A stretch of DNA of 64,000 nt from UBA11524 sp963590165. Lineage in GTDB: Bacteria; Bacillota; Clostridia; Christensenellales; Aristaeellaceae. Each line of letters begins with the position of its first letter. Position 1 is the first letter of the stretch. Position numbers and translations under genes: made by a program. The stretch is taken from contig CAVANO010000011.1 of the NCBI GenBank assembly GCA_963590165.1, positions 65,174-129,173 on the forward strand, in the 5' to 3' direction. This document shows, piece by piece, positions 24,426-33,478 of this stretch. Below the pieces are notes generated by a model, which worked only from the letters and a program-made list of their open reading frames with translations, had not been told where the DNA came from and did not search any database.

Positions 24426-25742
24426 ATGAAAAGAGCCTTTGCGCTTCTTCTGGCGTTGATGCTTTTGCTTGGCAAGAACGATGCCTGCGCGGATGCCATG
24501 CAAATCACGCTCACCGCGTCCGATTACACGTTGCATTACGCCTTTGACGCGGGCACGGATTTCATCCTGCTGGAATACAGCGCGCCGGCTGAAAAAGGCT
24601 GGATGACGCTCTACAGCGAAAGCGGTCAGTTTGAGGGGGATATTTCCCTTGCATACTCAGGCGCAGGCGGCAAGGTCACCGTGACCGTGACCTCTTCGCG
24701 CACGACCTATCAAATCGGCAAGGCAACCGCGAATCTCCCTCAGGCGGCTGATTACACCGCACCGACCGGCAAGACAAACGGCAAGGTCACCGACCTCACC
24801 CTGACGGAAACGCCCGACGGCTTTCATTATGCCTTCAACGCGCAGGACACCGATTACATGCTCCTGTATTGGCGCAGCAAGGAGCAAGCCGTTACCGAAC
24901 CGATTTATCCGGACAAAAACGGTCATTATGAGGGCGATGTCGTCAGCAAGCTGACCTTCGCGCGGACGCTTTTCACCGTACAGGTCAAGAACAGCTCCGG
25001 CGGCGTCAAGAAGGAGGACACCGTCCGCAAAGGCTATGAAGCGCCTGAAGCTGTCGAGCAGCAGGAAGGGCGCCTCACCGGCGTGACGGTCTGCATTGAC
25101 CCCGGTCATCAGGAGAACGGGCGCTTCGTCACCGAGCCGATTGGTCCCGGTCTTTCCGGCACAACCAGCGGTAAGGGCGGCATGGCACAGGGCAGCAAGA
25201 CGAATCGCCGTGAAAGCATCGTCTGCCTTGAAATTGCGATGCTTCTGCGCGACGAGCTGCTCCGGCAGGGAGCTACCGTCGTCATGACGCGCACCGACCA
25301 GACGACCTATCACACGAATATCGAACGCTGCGAAATCGCGGCGGCAGGCAATGCGGACATCATGCTCCGCCTGCACTGCAACAGCTCCAGCAACACATCG
25401 AAAACCGGCATGCAGGTCTACGGTCCGCTCAACAGCGATTACGCCAAGGCGGTCGCGGATAAAGACACGTATCAGGCAATGGGGCAGCTGCTGCTCGATG
25501 CCATGAAGACAAGCGTCGGGCTGAAGCTGACGAACAGCACCGGCATGGCGTACCTGAATGACAACTACGTCGGCAACAACTGGGCGCAGATGATGTGCTT
25601 CCTTGTCGAAATGGGCTATCTGTCCAATCCGGCGGAGGAATATCTGCTCGTCACGCCGGAATATCAGCAGATGCTGGCGGAAGGCATGGCGCAGGGCGTC
25701 TACGAGATTGCCGTTGCACGCGGCTGGGTCGGCGGCGAATAA
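24426..25742 (+). CDS. N-acetylmuramoyl-L-alanine amidase (amidase_3)
   Basis: A secreted zinc hydrolase that cuts the bond between MurNAc and L-alanine in peptidoglycan. After a signal peptide come two related beta domains of about 90 residues (YTLHYAFDAGTDFILLEY and its second copy around FHYAFNAQDTDYMLLYW), probably for wall binding, then the catalytic domain: CIDPGHQE, the zinc Glu in RRESIV, LRLHCNSS and the catalytic Glu in FLVEMGYLSNP. The ATG at 24426 is chosen for its 9-base distance from GGAGG; the ATG at 24420 overlaps the previous stop. Membership of the murA operon fits wall metabolism. Confidence 0.92.
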   Translation: MKRAFALLLALMLLLGKNDACADAMQITLTASDYTLHYAFDAGTDFILLEYSAPAEKGWMTLYSESGQFEGDISLAYSGAGGKVTVTVTSSRTTYQIGKATANLPQAADYTAPTGKTNGKVTDLTLTETPDGFHYAFNAQDTDYMLLYWRSKEQAVTEPIYPDKNGHYEGDVVSKLTFARTLFTVQVKNSSGGVKKEDTVRKGYEAPEAVEQQEGRLTGVTVCIDPGHQENGRFVTEPIGPGLSGTTSGKGGMAQGSKTNRRESIVCLEIAMLLRDELLRQGATVVMTRTDQTTYHTNIERCEIAAAGNADIMLRLHCNSSSNTSKTGMQVYGPLNSDYAKAVADKDTYQAMGQLLLDAMKTSVGLKLTNSTGMAYLNDNYVGNNWAQMMCFLVEMGYLSNPAEEYLLVTPEYQQMLAEGMAQGVYEIAVARGWVGGE

Positions 25743-25763
25743 AGGAAAGGAACCATCCTCGGC

Positions 25764-26660
25764 ATGAACAGACAACGGCTGATTGGGCTGCTGTGCGCGC
25801 TTGTGCTTCTGATTTCATCGGCGCAGGCAGAGCTTTACCATGTATCCGGCGAAGCGGATGTTCCGGCGGAATGGGCGGACAGGGAAACGCTCCGCGTGAC
25901 GTGCATTGACACGGACCGTTCCGATGCCATCCTGCTGGAATGCGGCGGCGAGGCGATGATGGTGGACGGCGGCTCAGGGCAGTACCGCAGCCGCGTCTAT
26001 GCAACGCTCGATGCAGCGAATATCACAACGCTCAAGTACCTCTTCGCCACCCACAGCGACAACGACCATATTCACGGCTTTATCTATCTGATTCGCTCCG
26101 GACTGTATCAGGTGGACGCACTCCTGTCCGCCAACGATACGACCTATCAGGACGAAAGCGGCTATCATCAGCTGCTTGTCAAGGCGGCGAACGCCATGAA
26201 CGTCCCGTACGTGCAGATTTATGACGGCGATCTGCTGACGCTCGGCAGTGCGACCATCGAGGTCATGCGCTGCCCGGAAGCATGGGGCGCGAATGCCCGC
26301 AGCGCCACCTGCATGGTGCGCCTCGGTACTTCACGCATCTTTCTGACCGGCGACATCGACAACGTGACGATGCAGTGGTACGCTGAAACCTACGGCGACC
26401 AGCTCGCCTGCAACATCCTCAAAATTCCGCATCACGGCTTGGCGTCCATTCCGCAGGCGTTTCTGGAGGCGACGCAGCCGCAGGCGGTCTTTGTGCCGAG
26501 CACGTCCAAACGCTGCGAGGCGAAATTCGCCGGATGGGCGAAGAAGTATCTGCCGGCTGACGGCGTGTATTATTCCGGCGACGGCAGCGTTGTCATGGTG
26601 ACCGACGGCACTGACTGGTACATGTGGCAGGAACCGAATTACGTTGACCCCGAAACATAA
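25764..26660 (+). CDS. Secreted metallo-beta-lactamase-fold hydrolase (ComEC C-terminal type)
   Basis: A 298-residue exported protein (signal peptide 1-22). The metal site motif is THSDNDHIHG, followed by FLTGDID and IPHHG, the order seen in the C-terminal domain of ComEC and in related extracellular nucleases and phosphodiesterases. The substrate is not known; a nucleic acid or phosphorylated wall compound is possible. It begins 22 bases after the amidase with GGAAAGGAACC upstream and is the last gene before a strong terminator, so it belongs to the murA operon. Confidence 0.85.
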   Translation: MNRQRLIGLLCALVLLISSAQAELYHVSGEADVPAEWADRETLRVTCIDTDRSDAILLECGGEAMMVDGGSGQYRSRVYATLDAANITTLKYLFATHSDNDHIHGFIYLIRSGLYQVDALLSANDTTYQDESGYHQLLVKAANAMNVPYVQIYDGDLLTLGSATIEVMRCPEAWGANARSATCMVRLGTSRIFLTGDIDNVTMQWYAETYGDQLACNILKIPHHGLASIPQAFLEATQPQAVFVPSTSKRCEAKFAGWAKKYLPADGVYYSGDGSVVMVTDGTDWYMWQEPNYVDPET

Positions 26661-26667
26661 TAAAGAC

Positions 26668-26715
26668 AGCACCTCGCAAGCGGTTCATGGCATGCGAGGT
26701 GCTGCGTTTTTATTT
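26668..26715 (+). terminator. Terminator of the murA operon
   Basis: An 11-bp stem AGCACCTCGCA / TGCGAGGTGCT is followed by GCGTTTTTATTTT. It lies at the 3' end of the convergent anti-sigma gene as well. Confidence 0.92.
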
Positions 26716-29226
26716 TCCGATCTCCTGCTGAATCACAGCATCCGGCACGAGACCGCTGAACCAGGTTTCATCAGCGGAGGTGCCGTCAATGGCCAGGAGA
26801 GCCGCATTGGATGAGCGTTGCCGGATCGTGTAGACCTCGCCGGTCAGCGCATCGACCTCGGCGATGTAGGCAATGCTATCGTTCAGCGTGAGGGTGAGCT
26901 TCCAGACGGTGCTGCCGTCGGACGTTTCAATCAGCACACCGCCGCGAAGCGTCCATTCGTCCGCCTCCAGCGCACGCGCCGCGTATGCCGCAGCAAGGCT
27001 CTTTGACAGTGCGTTGTCCGGCACGTCGGGATAATTCGTCTGCTTCAGGCACGCGATTGCAAGGCTTGCGGAATTGTCCGTGCTCAGGCAAACCGCCTCG
27101 CGGAATGTGCGCAGCGTGGACGGCTCCCAATCCGTCATGTTCGCACCGTACAGGCGGACATAGCGGCTGATTATATATTTTACCTGCATGCCGTAGATGA
27201 TGCCTGTCTCTTCGCTGCATGTGCCAAGCGTCATCGTGCGTTCGCGGACATCCTCCGGCAGTTCATTCCACGCGCGGACGGTCAGCAGCTGCAGCACCCA
27301 CGGTGCGCCGATGGCTGTCATTTTCGCCGTGCCCGCGAAGCTCAGGTCGCTGTCGCACACATCCACCGCATAGCAGCCGACATCCGTTGACAGCAGGAAG
27401 TGCCAGATGACCTCGCCGTGATCTCGAAGCTGAAGCATCTGCCAGTCATAGCAGACTTGTGCATCCAGTGCCTCCAGCGCCGCCTGCAGTGCCGCCGACT
27501 GCGCGTGCGTCACCTTGTCCGAAAGCACCGATGCGATTTCCTGATTCATCAATGCGTCTGCCAAGGCTGTCATGCCGTCCTCTTCGAGCTTTGCGGCAGC
27601 CGATTCGTCCGAAATGCGCTCCGCCAGAAGGGACTTCATGGTTGTCAGGCATGATTCGCTGTAACTTGAAGGCAGATAGCCCTCCATCAGCATGGTGAAC
27701 CGCGCCGAATCGAGCGGATTCCGGTTATAGCCGATATCGAGCGCTTCGCCGTACCAGTCCAGCGCTGCCCAGTACGTATCGCCCTGTGCAACGCCTTCCG
27801 TTTCCTTCGTGAAAATTACGACCGCGCTTCCGGTGTCCACGCTGAAGAGATCGGCGAGCGAATCCTCAACATAGGCGTTGTAGGCATTGTCCAGCACATG
27901 CCCGTAACGGCTTTCGATGGCGGATTGTGCGGCGGATAGCGCCGTTTCTTTGTCCAGCACGGGTACGCCGCGCGTCACGTCTGCATAATCGATGGTGGAA
28001 ATGAGCTGACTCGGGAAGAACTCCTCCGTCAAGCCGTAACGTGCGCCGGTCGTTTCGGTTAGCAGGTCGCCCGTGTTGCCGTCCAGCTCCAGATAGGTCA
28101 GGCTCTGACCGCCGGTTGTCCCTGCCTGACGGACAGCGACCTTCCACATGTTGCCTGATGTGCCGGCGATGTACTGCGCGGCGATGATGCTGCTCTCGTC
28201 CGTATTCAGCAGCGCTGCCGCTGCGGCAATCGCCTGCTCGCGCGTCAAGGCAGTGTCCGGGAGATCCGGGAAACCATCACGCCCGACGCTCAGGAACAGC
28301 TGATGAACCGTCTGCAGCGTGCTTTCGTCCGCATCTGCCAGTGCAAGCACGTATACACGCAGCTGCTGATTTGTCCACGTATGCATGTCGTAGCCGAAGA
28401 TGCGCCGGAAGCCAGCCGTCACTTCGTCTGCCGTGTGACCTATGCCTGCGCCGCGCTCGCTGCGCATCCGGCAGATTTCGCCCGTCGATGCGTCAACCGC
28501 GACCTCGTAGTTCGTGCCGAAAGCGTTTGTCGAATCGAACGACACGCAGTAATATGCGCCCGTGCAGGTGCCGTCGCTCGTGCCGGACAGGAAGCGGATG
28601 CCGGTGGTATAGAAATCCTCACGGCTGAAGTCCGCCTGTGCATCGTCGTTTTCGCGGATGTACTGCACGGCGGCGTCGACAGCCTCCTGCAATGTGATTT
28701 CGGTTGACAGCGGTTCGCGTGTCATGGTCGGCAGAATGCCCAGATAGCCGATTTTCTCCAGTGTGCGGCTCAGCAACGCCTGCGACGCAATCGACCACTG
28801 CGCGATGGAGGTGTTCGGCGCGCAGATTTGCTCCAGCAGCTCGGACAGCGATGTGCCGCCGGCCGCGTCAATGGTGTCGAGCAGCGCTTCGATTTCTTCG
28901 CTGCTGAGGGAAACCGGCAGTTCCGGATCCGTCAGCAGTTTGCGCGCCTGTTCCGCCGTCAGCCAGTCGCCCTGACGCGTCACGTCCTTCGTCTGCGATG
29001 CGGTCTGTGTGCGGTAGACTGTTGTGCCAAGCACTGCACCGACAGCGACAAAGAGCACCAGCAGTGCCGCCGCTGCCCGCATCGGGAAGGTACGCCGCGC
29101 CGGTCGCATTCCACGTGCCGGGGCATCCTGTGAATGAATGCGCTGCATGACTGCGTCAATCTGCCGGTCGGTGACGCGCATGCCGCCAAGATTCGTGTCG
29201 ATTGTTCTTTTTAGCCTGTCAGACAT
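26710..29226 (-). CDS. Large anti-sigma-type membrane protein with PepSY-like ectodomains
   Basis: An 838-residue single-pass protein: about 45 cytoplasmic residues, one transmembrane helix (AAALLVLFVAVGAVLGTTVY), and an extracytoplasmic part of about 760 residues. The ectodomain repeats a PepSY-like pattern of a beta strand ending in D-x-x-TG-x-I/L, seen in YEVAVDASTGEICRM, YLELDGNTGDLLTE and EVDALTGEVYTI. The start at 29226 overlaps the ECF sigma stop by eight bases and has GGGAGGTG upstream. Coupling to the sigma gene makes an anti-sigma role the best inference. RsgI-like or RsiV-like proteins are usually much smaller in the sensor part. The ligand is unknown. Confidence 0.72.
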   Translation of the reverse strand: MSDRLKRTIDTNLGGMRVTDRQIDAVMQRIHSQDAPARGMRPARRTFPMRAAAALLVLFVAVGAVLGTTVYRTQTASQTKDVTRQGDWLTAEQARKLLTDPELPVSLSSEEIEALLDTIDAAGGTSLSELLEQICAPNTSIAQWSIASQALLSRTLEKIGYLGILPTMTREPLSTEITLQEAVDAAVQYIRENDDAQADFSREDFYTTGIRFLSGTSDGTCTGAYYCVSFDSTNAFGTNYEVAVDASTGEICRMRSERGAGIGHTADEVTAGFRRIFGYDMHTWTNQQLRVYVLALADADESTLQTVHQLFLSVGRDGFPDLPDTALTREQAIAAAAALLNTDESSIIAAQYIAGTSGNMWKVAVRQAGTTGGQSLTYLELDGNTGDLLTETTGARYGLTEEFFPSQLISTIDYADVTRGVPVLDKETALSAAQSAIESRYGHVLDNAYNAYVEDSLADLFSVDTGSAVVIFTKETEGVAQGDTYWAALDWYGEALDIGYNRNPLDSARFTMLMEGYLPSSYSESCLTTMKSLLAERISDESAAAKLEEDGMTALADALMNQEIASVLSDKVTHAQSAALQAALEALDAQVCYDWQMLQLRDHGEVIWHFLLSTDVGCYAVDVCDSDLSFAGTAKMTAIGAPWVLQLLTVRAWNELPEDVRERTMTLGTCSEETGIIYGMQVKYIISRYVRLYGANMTDWEPSTLRTFREAVCLSTDNSASLAIACLKQTNYPDVPDNALSKSLAAAYAARALEADEWTLRGGVLIETSDGSTVWKLTLTLNDSIAYIAEVDALTGEVYTIRQRSSNAALLAIDGTSADETWFSGLVPDAVIQQEIGK

Positions 29227-29731
29227 CGCAGTCACCTCCCGTCAGCGATATTTTCAGCGCCGCCTCCGCCTTTTTCAGCCGCGTGTGAACGGTTGATTTG
29301 CTCACGCCCAGCGATGCGGCGGTTTCCTCCAGCGTCATGTCCTGATAGTAGTACAGCAGCAGCGGCTCCTTGAGCGGATCCGGCAGCCGCAGGATGTCCA
29401 GCATCAGCGAGCGATCCTCCGGCTCAACGCCGACAACGCCCTGCGGCAAATCCTCCAGTGCCGTCCGCATGTCGATATGCCGGAACCAGCGCCGACGCCG
29501 GTAATCGCGGCAGATGTTGATGGCAATGCGGATGAGCCAGGTTTTCGGGCTTGCGCTGCGCTCCTCGTAATGATCCATCGCGCGCCACGCACGCAGGAAG
29601 GTGTCCTGCATGGCGTCCTCTGCCTCGCGCGAATCGGACAGAATCACGAAGCAGATTCGGAGGATGTCTGTGCCGTAGGTGCGCATCCATGCTTCCAGCG
29701 TCTGCTCTTTGCTGCTCTGCTCCACCGGCAT
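29219..29731 (-). CDS. ECF-family RNA polymerase sigma factor
   Basis: The 170-residue protein has region 2 (ICFVILSDSREAEDAMQDTF, then RAWRAM) and region 4 (LYYYQDMTLEETAASLGVSK, then STVHTRLKKAE) of extracytoplasmic-function sigma factors and no region 1 or 3. It should direct RNA polymerase to a small regulon in response to an envelope signal passed by the membrane protein encoded next. The ATG at 29731 follows AAAGGAGG; an earlier ATG at 29755 lies before that site. An inverted pair CCCTG / CAGGG lies about 30 bases upstream and may be part of its own promoter. Confidence 0.92.
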   Translation of the reverse strand: MPVEQSSKEQTLEAWMRTYGTDILRICFVILSDSREAEDAMQDTFLRAWRAMDHYEERSASPKTWLIRIAINICRDYRRRRWFRHIDMRTALEDLPQGVVGVEPEDRSLMLDILRLPDPLKEPLLLYYYQDMTLEETAASLGVSKSTVHTRLKKAEAALKISLTGGDCDV

Positions 29732-29814
29732 GACTCCTCCTTTCTGATTAGACACTCCCTGTATTGATTAAACGAAATTCAGGGACGAATTTTTCGGTTT
29801 TTTTCAAAAAATCT

Positions 29815-29851
29815 TCAAAAAAGACCGCTGCACGGTGAAATGCAGCGGTCT
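29815..29851 (-). terminator. Terminator of the purine permease gene
   Basis: On the minus strand AGACCGCTGCA and TGCAGCGGTCT form an 11-bp stem followed by TTTTTT. Confidence 0.92.
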
Positions 29852-29868
29852 GAAAGATCCGAATGGAA

Positions 29869-31284
29869 TTAGTGGGTCAGCAGGAGCATCGCCAGGAACA
29901 GCGCGGTGATTACCCACGTGCCAGCCTTGATTTCCTTGACCTTGCCCGTGCAGAGCTTGATGATCACGTAGGAGATCAGGCCGAAGCAGATGCCGTAGGA
30001 GATGTTGTAAGCGAAGGGCATGATGGACAGCGTCAGGAACGCAGGAACCGCCTCGCTCGCGTCGAGCCATTCGATGTTCTTGACGCAGTTCATCATCAGC
30101 ACGCCGACGTAGATCAGCGCAGCAGCCGTCGCGCAGGAGGGAACCAGCTGAGCAATCGGGCTGAGGAACATAGCGATCAGGAACAGGATAGCCGTCACCA
30201 TGGAAGCAAGACCCGTGCGGCCGCCCTCGGCAACGCCGGAGGAGGACTCAACGAACGTGGTCACGGTGGAGGTGCCGCAGATGGCGCCGGTGGTCGTCGC
30301 GATGGCGTCAGCCAGCATGGCCTTGTCCATGTTCGGGACTTCGCCCTTTTCGGTCAGCAAGTTGCCGCGGGCGCAAGCGCCGTACAGCGTGCCGATCGTG
30401 TCGAACATATCAACCATGCAGAACGCCAGAGCGGTGGTCGCGATGGTCAGGATGGCATTCGCGGTGCCGTGTGCCTCAATGTAAGCGGAGAAGTTGAAGC
30501 CCTCGGTGAACACCTTGCAGAAAGCGCCGGAGAAGAACTGACCGAACGCCTCGAAGGGGCTGGACATGGTGATGCCGGCAGAGAAGCCCGGGATGGTCAG
30601 GTAGCCCAGCACATAGTAGAGGGCAGCACCGCCGATGATGCCCAGCAGCACAGCGCCCTTCACATTGCGATGGCTCATGATGGCAATCGCCAGCAGGGCA
30701 AGAATGGTCACGACCATGCCCATGATGCCAACGGTCCAGCCGCTGGTGAGCAGGTTGAAGGAAGCCAGCGTAACGCCGGTGGAAGAGCTGGGGATGATGA
30801 TGCCCGCATTCTGCAGGCCGAGGAAAGCGATGAACAGACCGATGCCAGCCGGGATGGCGACACGAACCGCCTGAGGAATCGCTTCGAAGATCATCTTGCG
30901 CAGGCCGGTCACGGTCAGCAGGATGAACAGGAGGCCGTCGAAGAGCACCAGCACCAGCGCATTGGCGTAGCTGAAGCCAAGCCCCAAGACAACCGTGTAG
31001 ACAAAGTACGCATTCAGACCCATGCCGGACGCCTGAGCCAGCGGCAGATTCGACATCAGGCCGATTGCCACGGTGCCGATGACAGCAGAAATGGCGGTTG
31101 CAATGTAAATCGCACCATACTCAACGTCAGGAATGTTTGCGAACATGCTGGCATTGACCATGAGGATGTACGCCATGGCGAAGAAGGTCGTCAGACCGGC
31201 CAGGCATTCCGTCTTGAACGAGCTTCCCTTGGCGGTGTAGCCAAAGCGGCGGTCAAGCGCGCTCATGCTGTTAGAATTAGACAT
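29869..31284 (-). CDS. NCS2-family purine permease (AzgA/PbuG type)
   Basis: A 471-residue membrane transporter with 12-14 hydrophobic segments that should import adenine, guanine or hypoxanthine with protons. It starts FGYTAKGSSFKTECLAGLTT, has LPLAQASGMGLNAYFVY and GTSTVTTFVESSSGVAEGGR, all typical of the AzgA subgroup rather than the xanthine/uracil subgroup. The ATG at 31284 follows GGGAGG. It is a single-gene unit between a terminator and an extended -10 promoter. A CCGAAC box with AT flanks lies about 55 bp upstream of the -10, similar to those before purA and the ABC/deaminase operon. Confidence 0.92.
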   Translation of the reverse strand: MSNSNSMSALDRRFGYTAKGSSFKTECLAGLTTFFAMAYILMVNASMFANIPDVEYGAIYIATAISAVIGTVAIGLMSNLPLAQASGMGLNAYFVYTVVLGLGFSYANALVLVLFDGLLFILLTVTGLRKMIFEAIPQAVRVAIPAGIGLFIAFLGLQNAGIIIPSSSTGVTLASFNLLTSGWTVGIMGMVVTILALLAIAIMSHRNVKGAVLLGIIGGAALYYVLGYLTIPGFSAGITMSSPFEAFGQFFSGAFCKVFTEGFNFSAYIEAHGTANAILTIATTALAFCMVDMFDTIGTLYGACARGNLLTEKGEVPNMDKAMLADAIATTTGAICGTSTVTTFVESSSGVAEGGRTGLASMVTAILFLIAMFLSPIAQLVPSCATAAALIYVGVLMMNCVKNIEWLDASEAVPAFLTLSIMPFAYNISYGICFGLISYVIIKLCTGKVKEIKAGTWVITALFLAMLLLTH

Positions 31285-31341
31285 CGAATCAAATCCTCCC
31301 TTGATTCCTCGTTTTTTCCCTGTTTTCTGGGAAACAGAGTT

Positions 31342-31350
31342 ATTATAACA
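31342..31350 (-). promoter_or_regulatory. Extended -10 promoter of the purine permease
   Basis: TGTTATAAT on the minus strand fits the extended -10 consensus exactly; the -35 position (TGGAAA) is poor. A short hairpin CTGTTT / AAACAG follows in the leader. No purine riboswitch aptamer was recognised. Confidence 0.65.
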
Positions 31351-31390
31351 CAGCACATTCATTTTTTCCATACCTTTATTAAATTTTTCT

Positions 31391-31410
31391 AATTTTTGTT
31401 CGGAAAAATC
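31391..31410 (-). promoter_or_regulatory. PurBox-like element upstream of the purine permease
   Basis: The minus strand reads GATTTTTCCGAACAAAAATT, with the CCGAAC core in AT flanks as in the PurR box (AWWWCCGAACWWT) of Bacillus and Lactococcus. It lies upstream of the promoter. Similar cores stand before purA and the 55.6-kb operon. Confidence 0.45.
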
Positions 31411-31455
31411 GCATCGCATTGTCGCGCAAAGACGACCTGAAGAGGTCAGCGGCGC

Positions 31456-31498
31456 CATAAAAAAACGGGACGAAGGGAGAAAAGGGGACGAAGTCCCT
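31456..31498. repeat. GGGACGAAG repeats between divergent genes
   Basis: ACGGGACGAAGGGAGAAAAG and GGGGACGAAGTCCCT are further copies of the family seen after addB. Confidence 0.65.
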
Positions 31499-31504
31499 AT
31501 GAAC

Positions 31505-31533
31505 TTGACCCGCTTGAAAAAACGTGTTATTCT
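31505..31533 (+). promoter_or_regulatory. Promoter of the CHAP gene
   Basis: TTGACC (31505-31510), 17 bp, TATTCT (31528-31533). Confidence 0.6.
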
Positions 31534-31568
31534 ATAAGAAGGAAAATAACAGGAAGGAAATGACCTCC

Positions 31569-32369
31569 ATGAAACGCTTCTTCCGTGCCGCGTGCGCGAT
31601 GCTGCTGATTGCTCTGACGATTCCGACGGCACTTGCCAAGACGACGCCTACGCCGCCGCCGGTGTCCATCACCACCGAAGCGCCGGTGGAGGTGCCGACG
31701 CAGATTCAGCAGGTGCTGGACATTGCCTATAACGAGTGGCAGGAACTGGACGGCAAGACGCTCAAGCGCGTCAACAAGTACACCGAATGGCGCGGCAAGG
31801 GTGTCGGCTTCGGCTGGTGCGGCGGATTTGTCACGTGGTGCATGATGCAGGCAGATGTCGAGATGATGGAGCTGGAGGACATCAAGTCTGCCGCGAAGAA
31901 GTCGGAAGACGGCGTGTTCATGCCGGTAGAGGGCGTGTTCCACGTCAAGGAGGCAAGCGTCGGCAAGCTCCTGCGCGGCTATCAGCTCGTCAACCGCACG
32001 ACCAACGTGCCGCAGCCCGGCTTTCTGCTGGTGTACGGCTGCTCCTTCAACAAGACGATTCATGTCGCGCTCGTCTACGATGTGCAGAGCCTCGGCGACG
32101 GCAAGTACCGCATTACGACGCTCGAAGGCAACATGGCGAACCGCGTCAAGATGTACATTCACGACTACGACATGAACGTTGAGGTCAACACGAACAAGAA
32201 GGATTCGACGAATCTGTCCGAAGTACCTGAGGATGAGCGCGAGATTCCCGAAAGCGACTGCGTGGATTACACGGTCGTCACCGCGAAGCCGAGCGATTCC
32301 ACCTCGGGAAAATACGCGTATTATGTAAATTGCTTCCTGATGCCCTACGTGCCGGGTGAGGGCGAATAA
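31569..32369 (+). CDS. Secreted CHAP-domain protein
   Basis: A 266-residue exported protein with signal peptide MKRFFRAACAMLLIALTIP and a short Pro/Thr linker (TTPTPPP). The CHAP (NlpC/P60-like) domain has the catalytic cysteine in GWCGGFVTWC and the histidine in TIHVALVYD, so it may act as a peptidoglycan endopeptidase or amidase. The last 60 residues are acidic and have no known motif. The ATG at 31569 or the ATG at 31560 may be used; AGGAAGG precedes both. It is followed after 41 bases by a metallophosphoesterase-fold gene on the same transcript. Confidence 0.8.
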   Translation: MKRFFRAACAMLLIALTIPTALAKTTPTPPPVSITTEAPVEVPTQIQQVLDIAYNEWQELDGKTLKRVNKYTEWRGKGVGFGWCGGFVTWCMMQADVEMMELEDIKSAAKKSEDGVFMPVEGVFHVKEASVGKLLRGYQLVNRTTNVPQPGFLLVYGCSFNKTIHVALVYDVQSLGDGKYRITTLEGNMANRVKMYIHDYDMNVEVNTNKKDSTNLSEVPEDEREIPESDCVDYTVVTAKPSDSTSGKYAYYVNCFLMPYVPGEGE

Positions 32370-32410
32370 ATCGCCCGTGGAACCGTTTGCCGAAAGGAGG
32401 AACGCCGCTT

Positions 32411-33478
32411 ATGGGCAGAAACGCCGATGATTTCTTCAACGAAAAGCCGCATCGGGGCAGGAAAGTCCTCCTCGCCTTGCTCCTGGTGCTGATTCTCCTT
32501 GTCAGCACGCTGCTCATCAGCAATTTCGCCGTCAGCAACACCATCCTGACGCTCAAGCAGACCGTGACCATCCCGGATATTCCGACCTCGCTTGACCAGT
32601 GGTCCATCCTCCTGCTGACCGACCTGAACGGTGAAACGCGCGGCGAAGGTCAGGCGGCAATCGGGCAGGCAATCAGCACGAAGGCGGTGTCCTGCGTCAT
32701 CCTTGCGGGCAACATGGTCGGCGAAAGCGGCGATGTGACGCCTGTGCTGGAACTCCTTGAGCAATTGCCTGCCGGCGCACCGGTGCTCTTTCTGACCGGC
32801 GGCAATGATCCGAGTTTGTACGCAACCGCGGCGCATGCGTCGTTGTCCCCCTATGCGGACTGGGCACAGGCGCTCATCGATGCCGGCGTGACGATTCTGG
32901 ACGTGCCCGTGTCGTTTACGCGCGAAGGCTCCACTATCTGGTTTGTGCCGGAGGACATCTACACGCTGAATATCGCCAGCACGCGCAAGGCATACCAGAA
33001 GCAACTCGACGGGCTGAACGCACTGCCCTCGCTGACGGCGGATCAGGCGGCGCAGCAGCGGCTTGCATCGTACCAGATTGAGCGCATGGACAGAATTGAG
33101 GAAGCCATGGCGAGCATGACGGAGAAGGACGTGCAGGTCTGTGTCAGCAGCATGCCGCTGACGCAGGCGTATATTACGACGCTCAAGGAATCGGCGGATG
33201 CCAAGACCGTCTGCTCGATGAATTACGTTGACCTGATTGTCACCGGCGGCTACTGCGGCGGACAATGGCGCATTCCGGGCATCGGCGTGATTTATGTGCC
33301 GGAGCTGGGATTCTTCCCGTCGGACAGCGAGGTGCAGGGGCTGAATTATCAGAACGGCATCTGGCAGTACATCAGCCCGGGTTTGGGCAACGGCAGCATC
33401 TATCCGTGGTGGATGCAGTTCCGGCTGTTTAATTCGCCCGCGGTAACAACACTGACACTTACAAGGGATATCTCATGA
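32411..33478 (+). CDS. Membrane-anchored metallophosphoesterase-fold protein lacking its metal ligands
   Basis: The 355-residue protein has one N-terminal transmembrane helix (about 18-40) and then follows the YkuE/YaeI-type phosphoesterase fold strand by strand, but nearly all metal ligands are replaced. The DxH position reads D71-L-N73, GD reads G100-N101, GNHD reads GGND (130-133), the HxP position reads SMP (247-249), and GHTHGGQ reads GGYCGGQ (279-285). Scaffold glycines and the closing R-x-PG and PGLGNG turns remain. It is therefore probably a catalytically dead binding or regulatory protein. The start follows AAAGGAGG. It pairs with the CHAP gene upstream and ends inside a terminator. 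Confidence 0.75.
   Translation: MGRNADDFFNEKPHRGRKVLLALLLVLILLVSTLLISNFAVSNTILTLKQTVTIPDIPTSLDQWSILLLTDLNGETRGEGQAAIGQAISTKAVSCVILAGNMVGESGDVTPVLELLEQLPAGAPVLFLTGGNDPSLYATAAHASLSPYADWAQALIDAGVTILDVPVSFTREGSTIWFVPEDIYTLNIASTRKAYQKQLDGLNALPSLTADQAAQQRLASYQIERMDRIEEAMASMTEKDVQVCVSSMPLTQAYITTLKESADAKTVCSMNYVDLIVTGGYCGGQWRIPGIGVIYVPELGFFPSDSEVQGLNYQNGIWQYISPGLGNGSIYPWWMQFRLFNSPAVTTLTLTRDIS

Noticed and set aside
29863..31392. A 509-residue open frame antisense to the purine permease
   Set aside because: Composition is low-complexity hydrophilic, no ribosome binding site or family motif, and the opposite strand carries a clear AzgA-type transporter.
31285..31500. Purine riboswitch before the NCS2 permease
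   Set aside because: No conserved purine-aptamer core (two stem-loops with TATA and CTAC type junctions) could be found in the leader.
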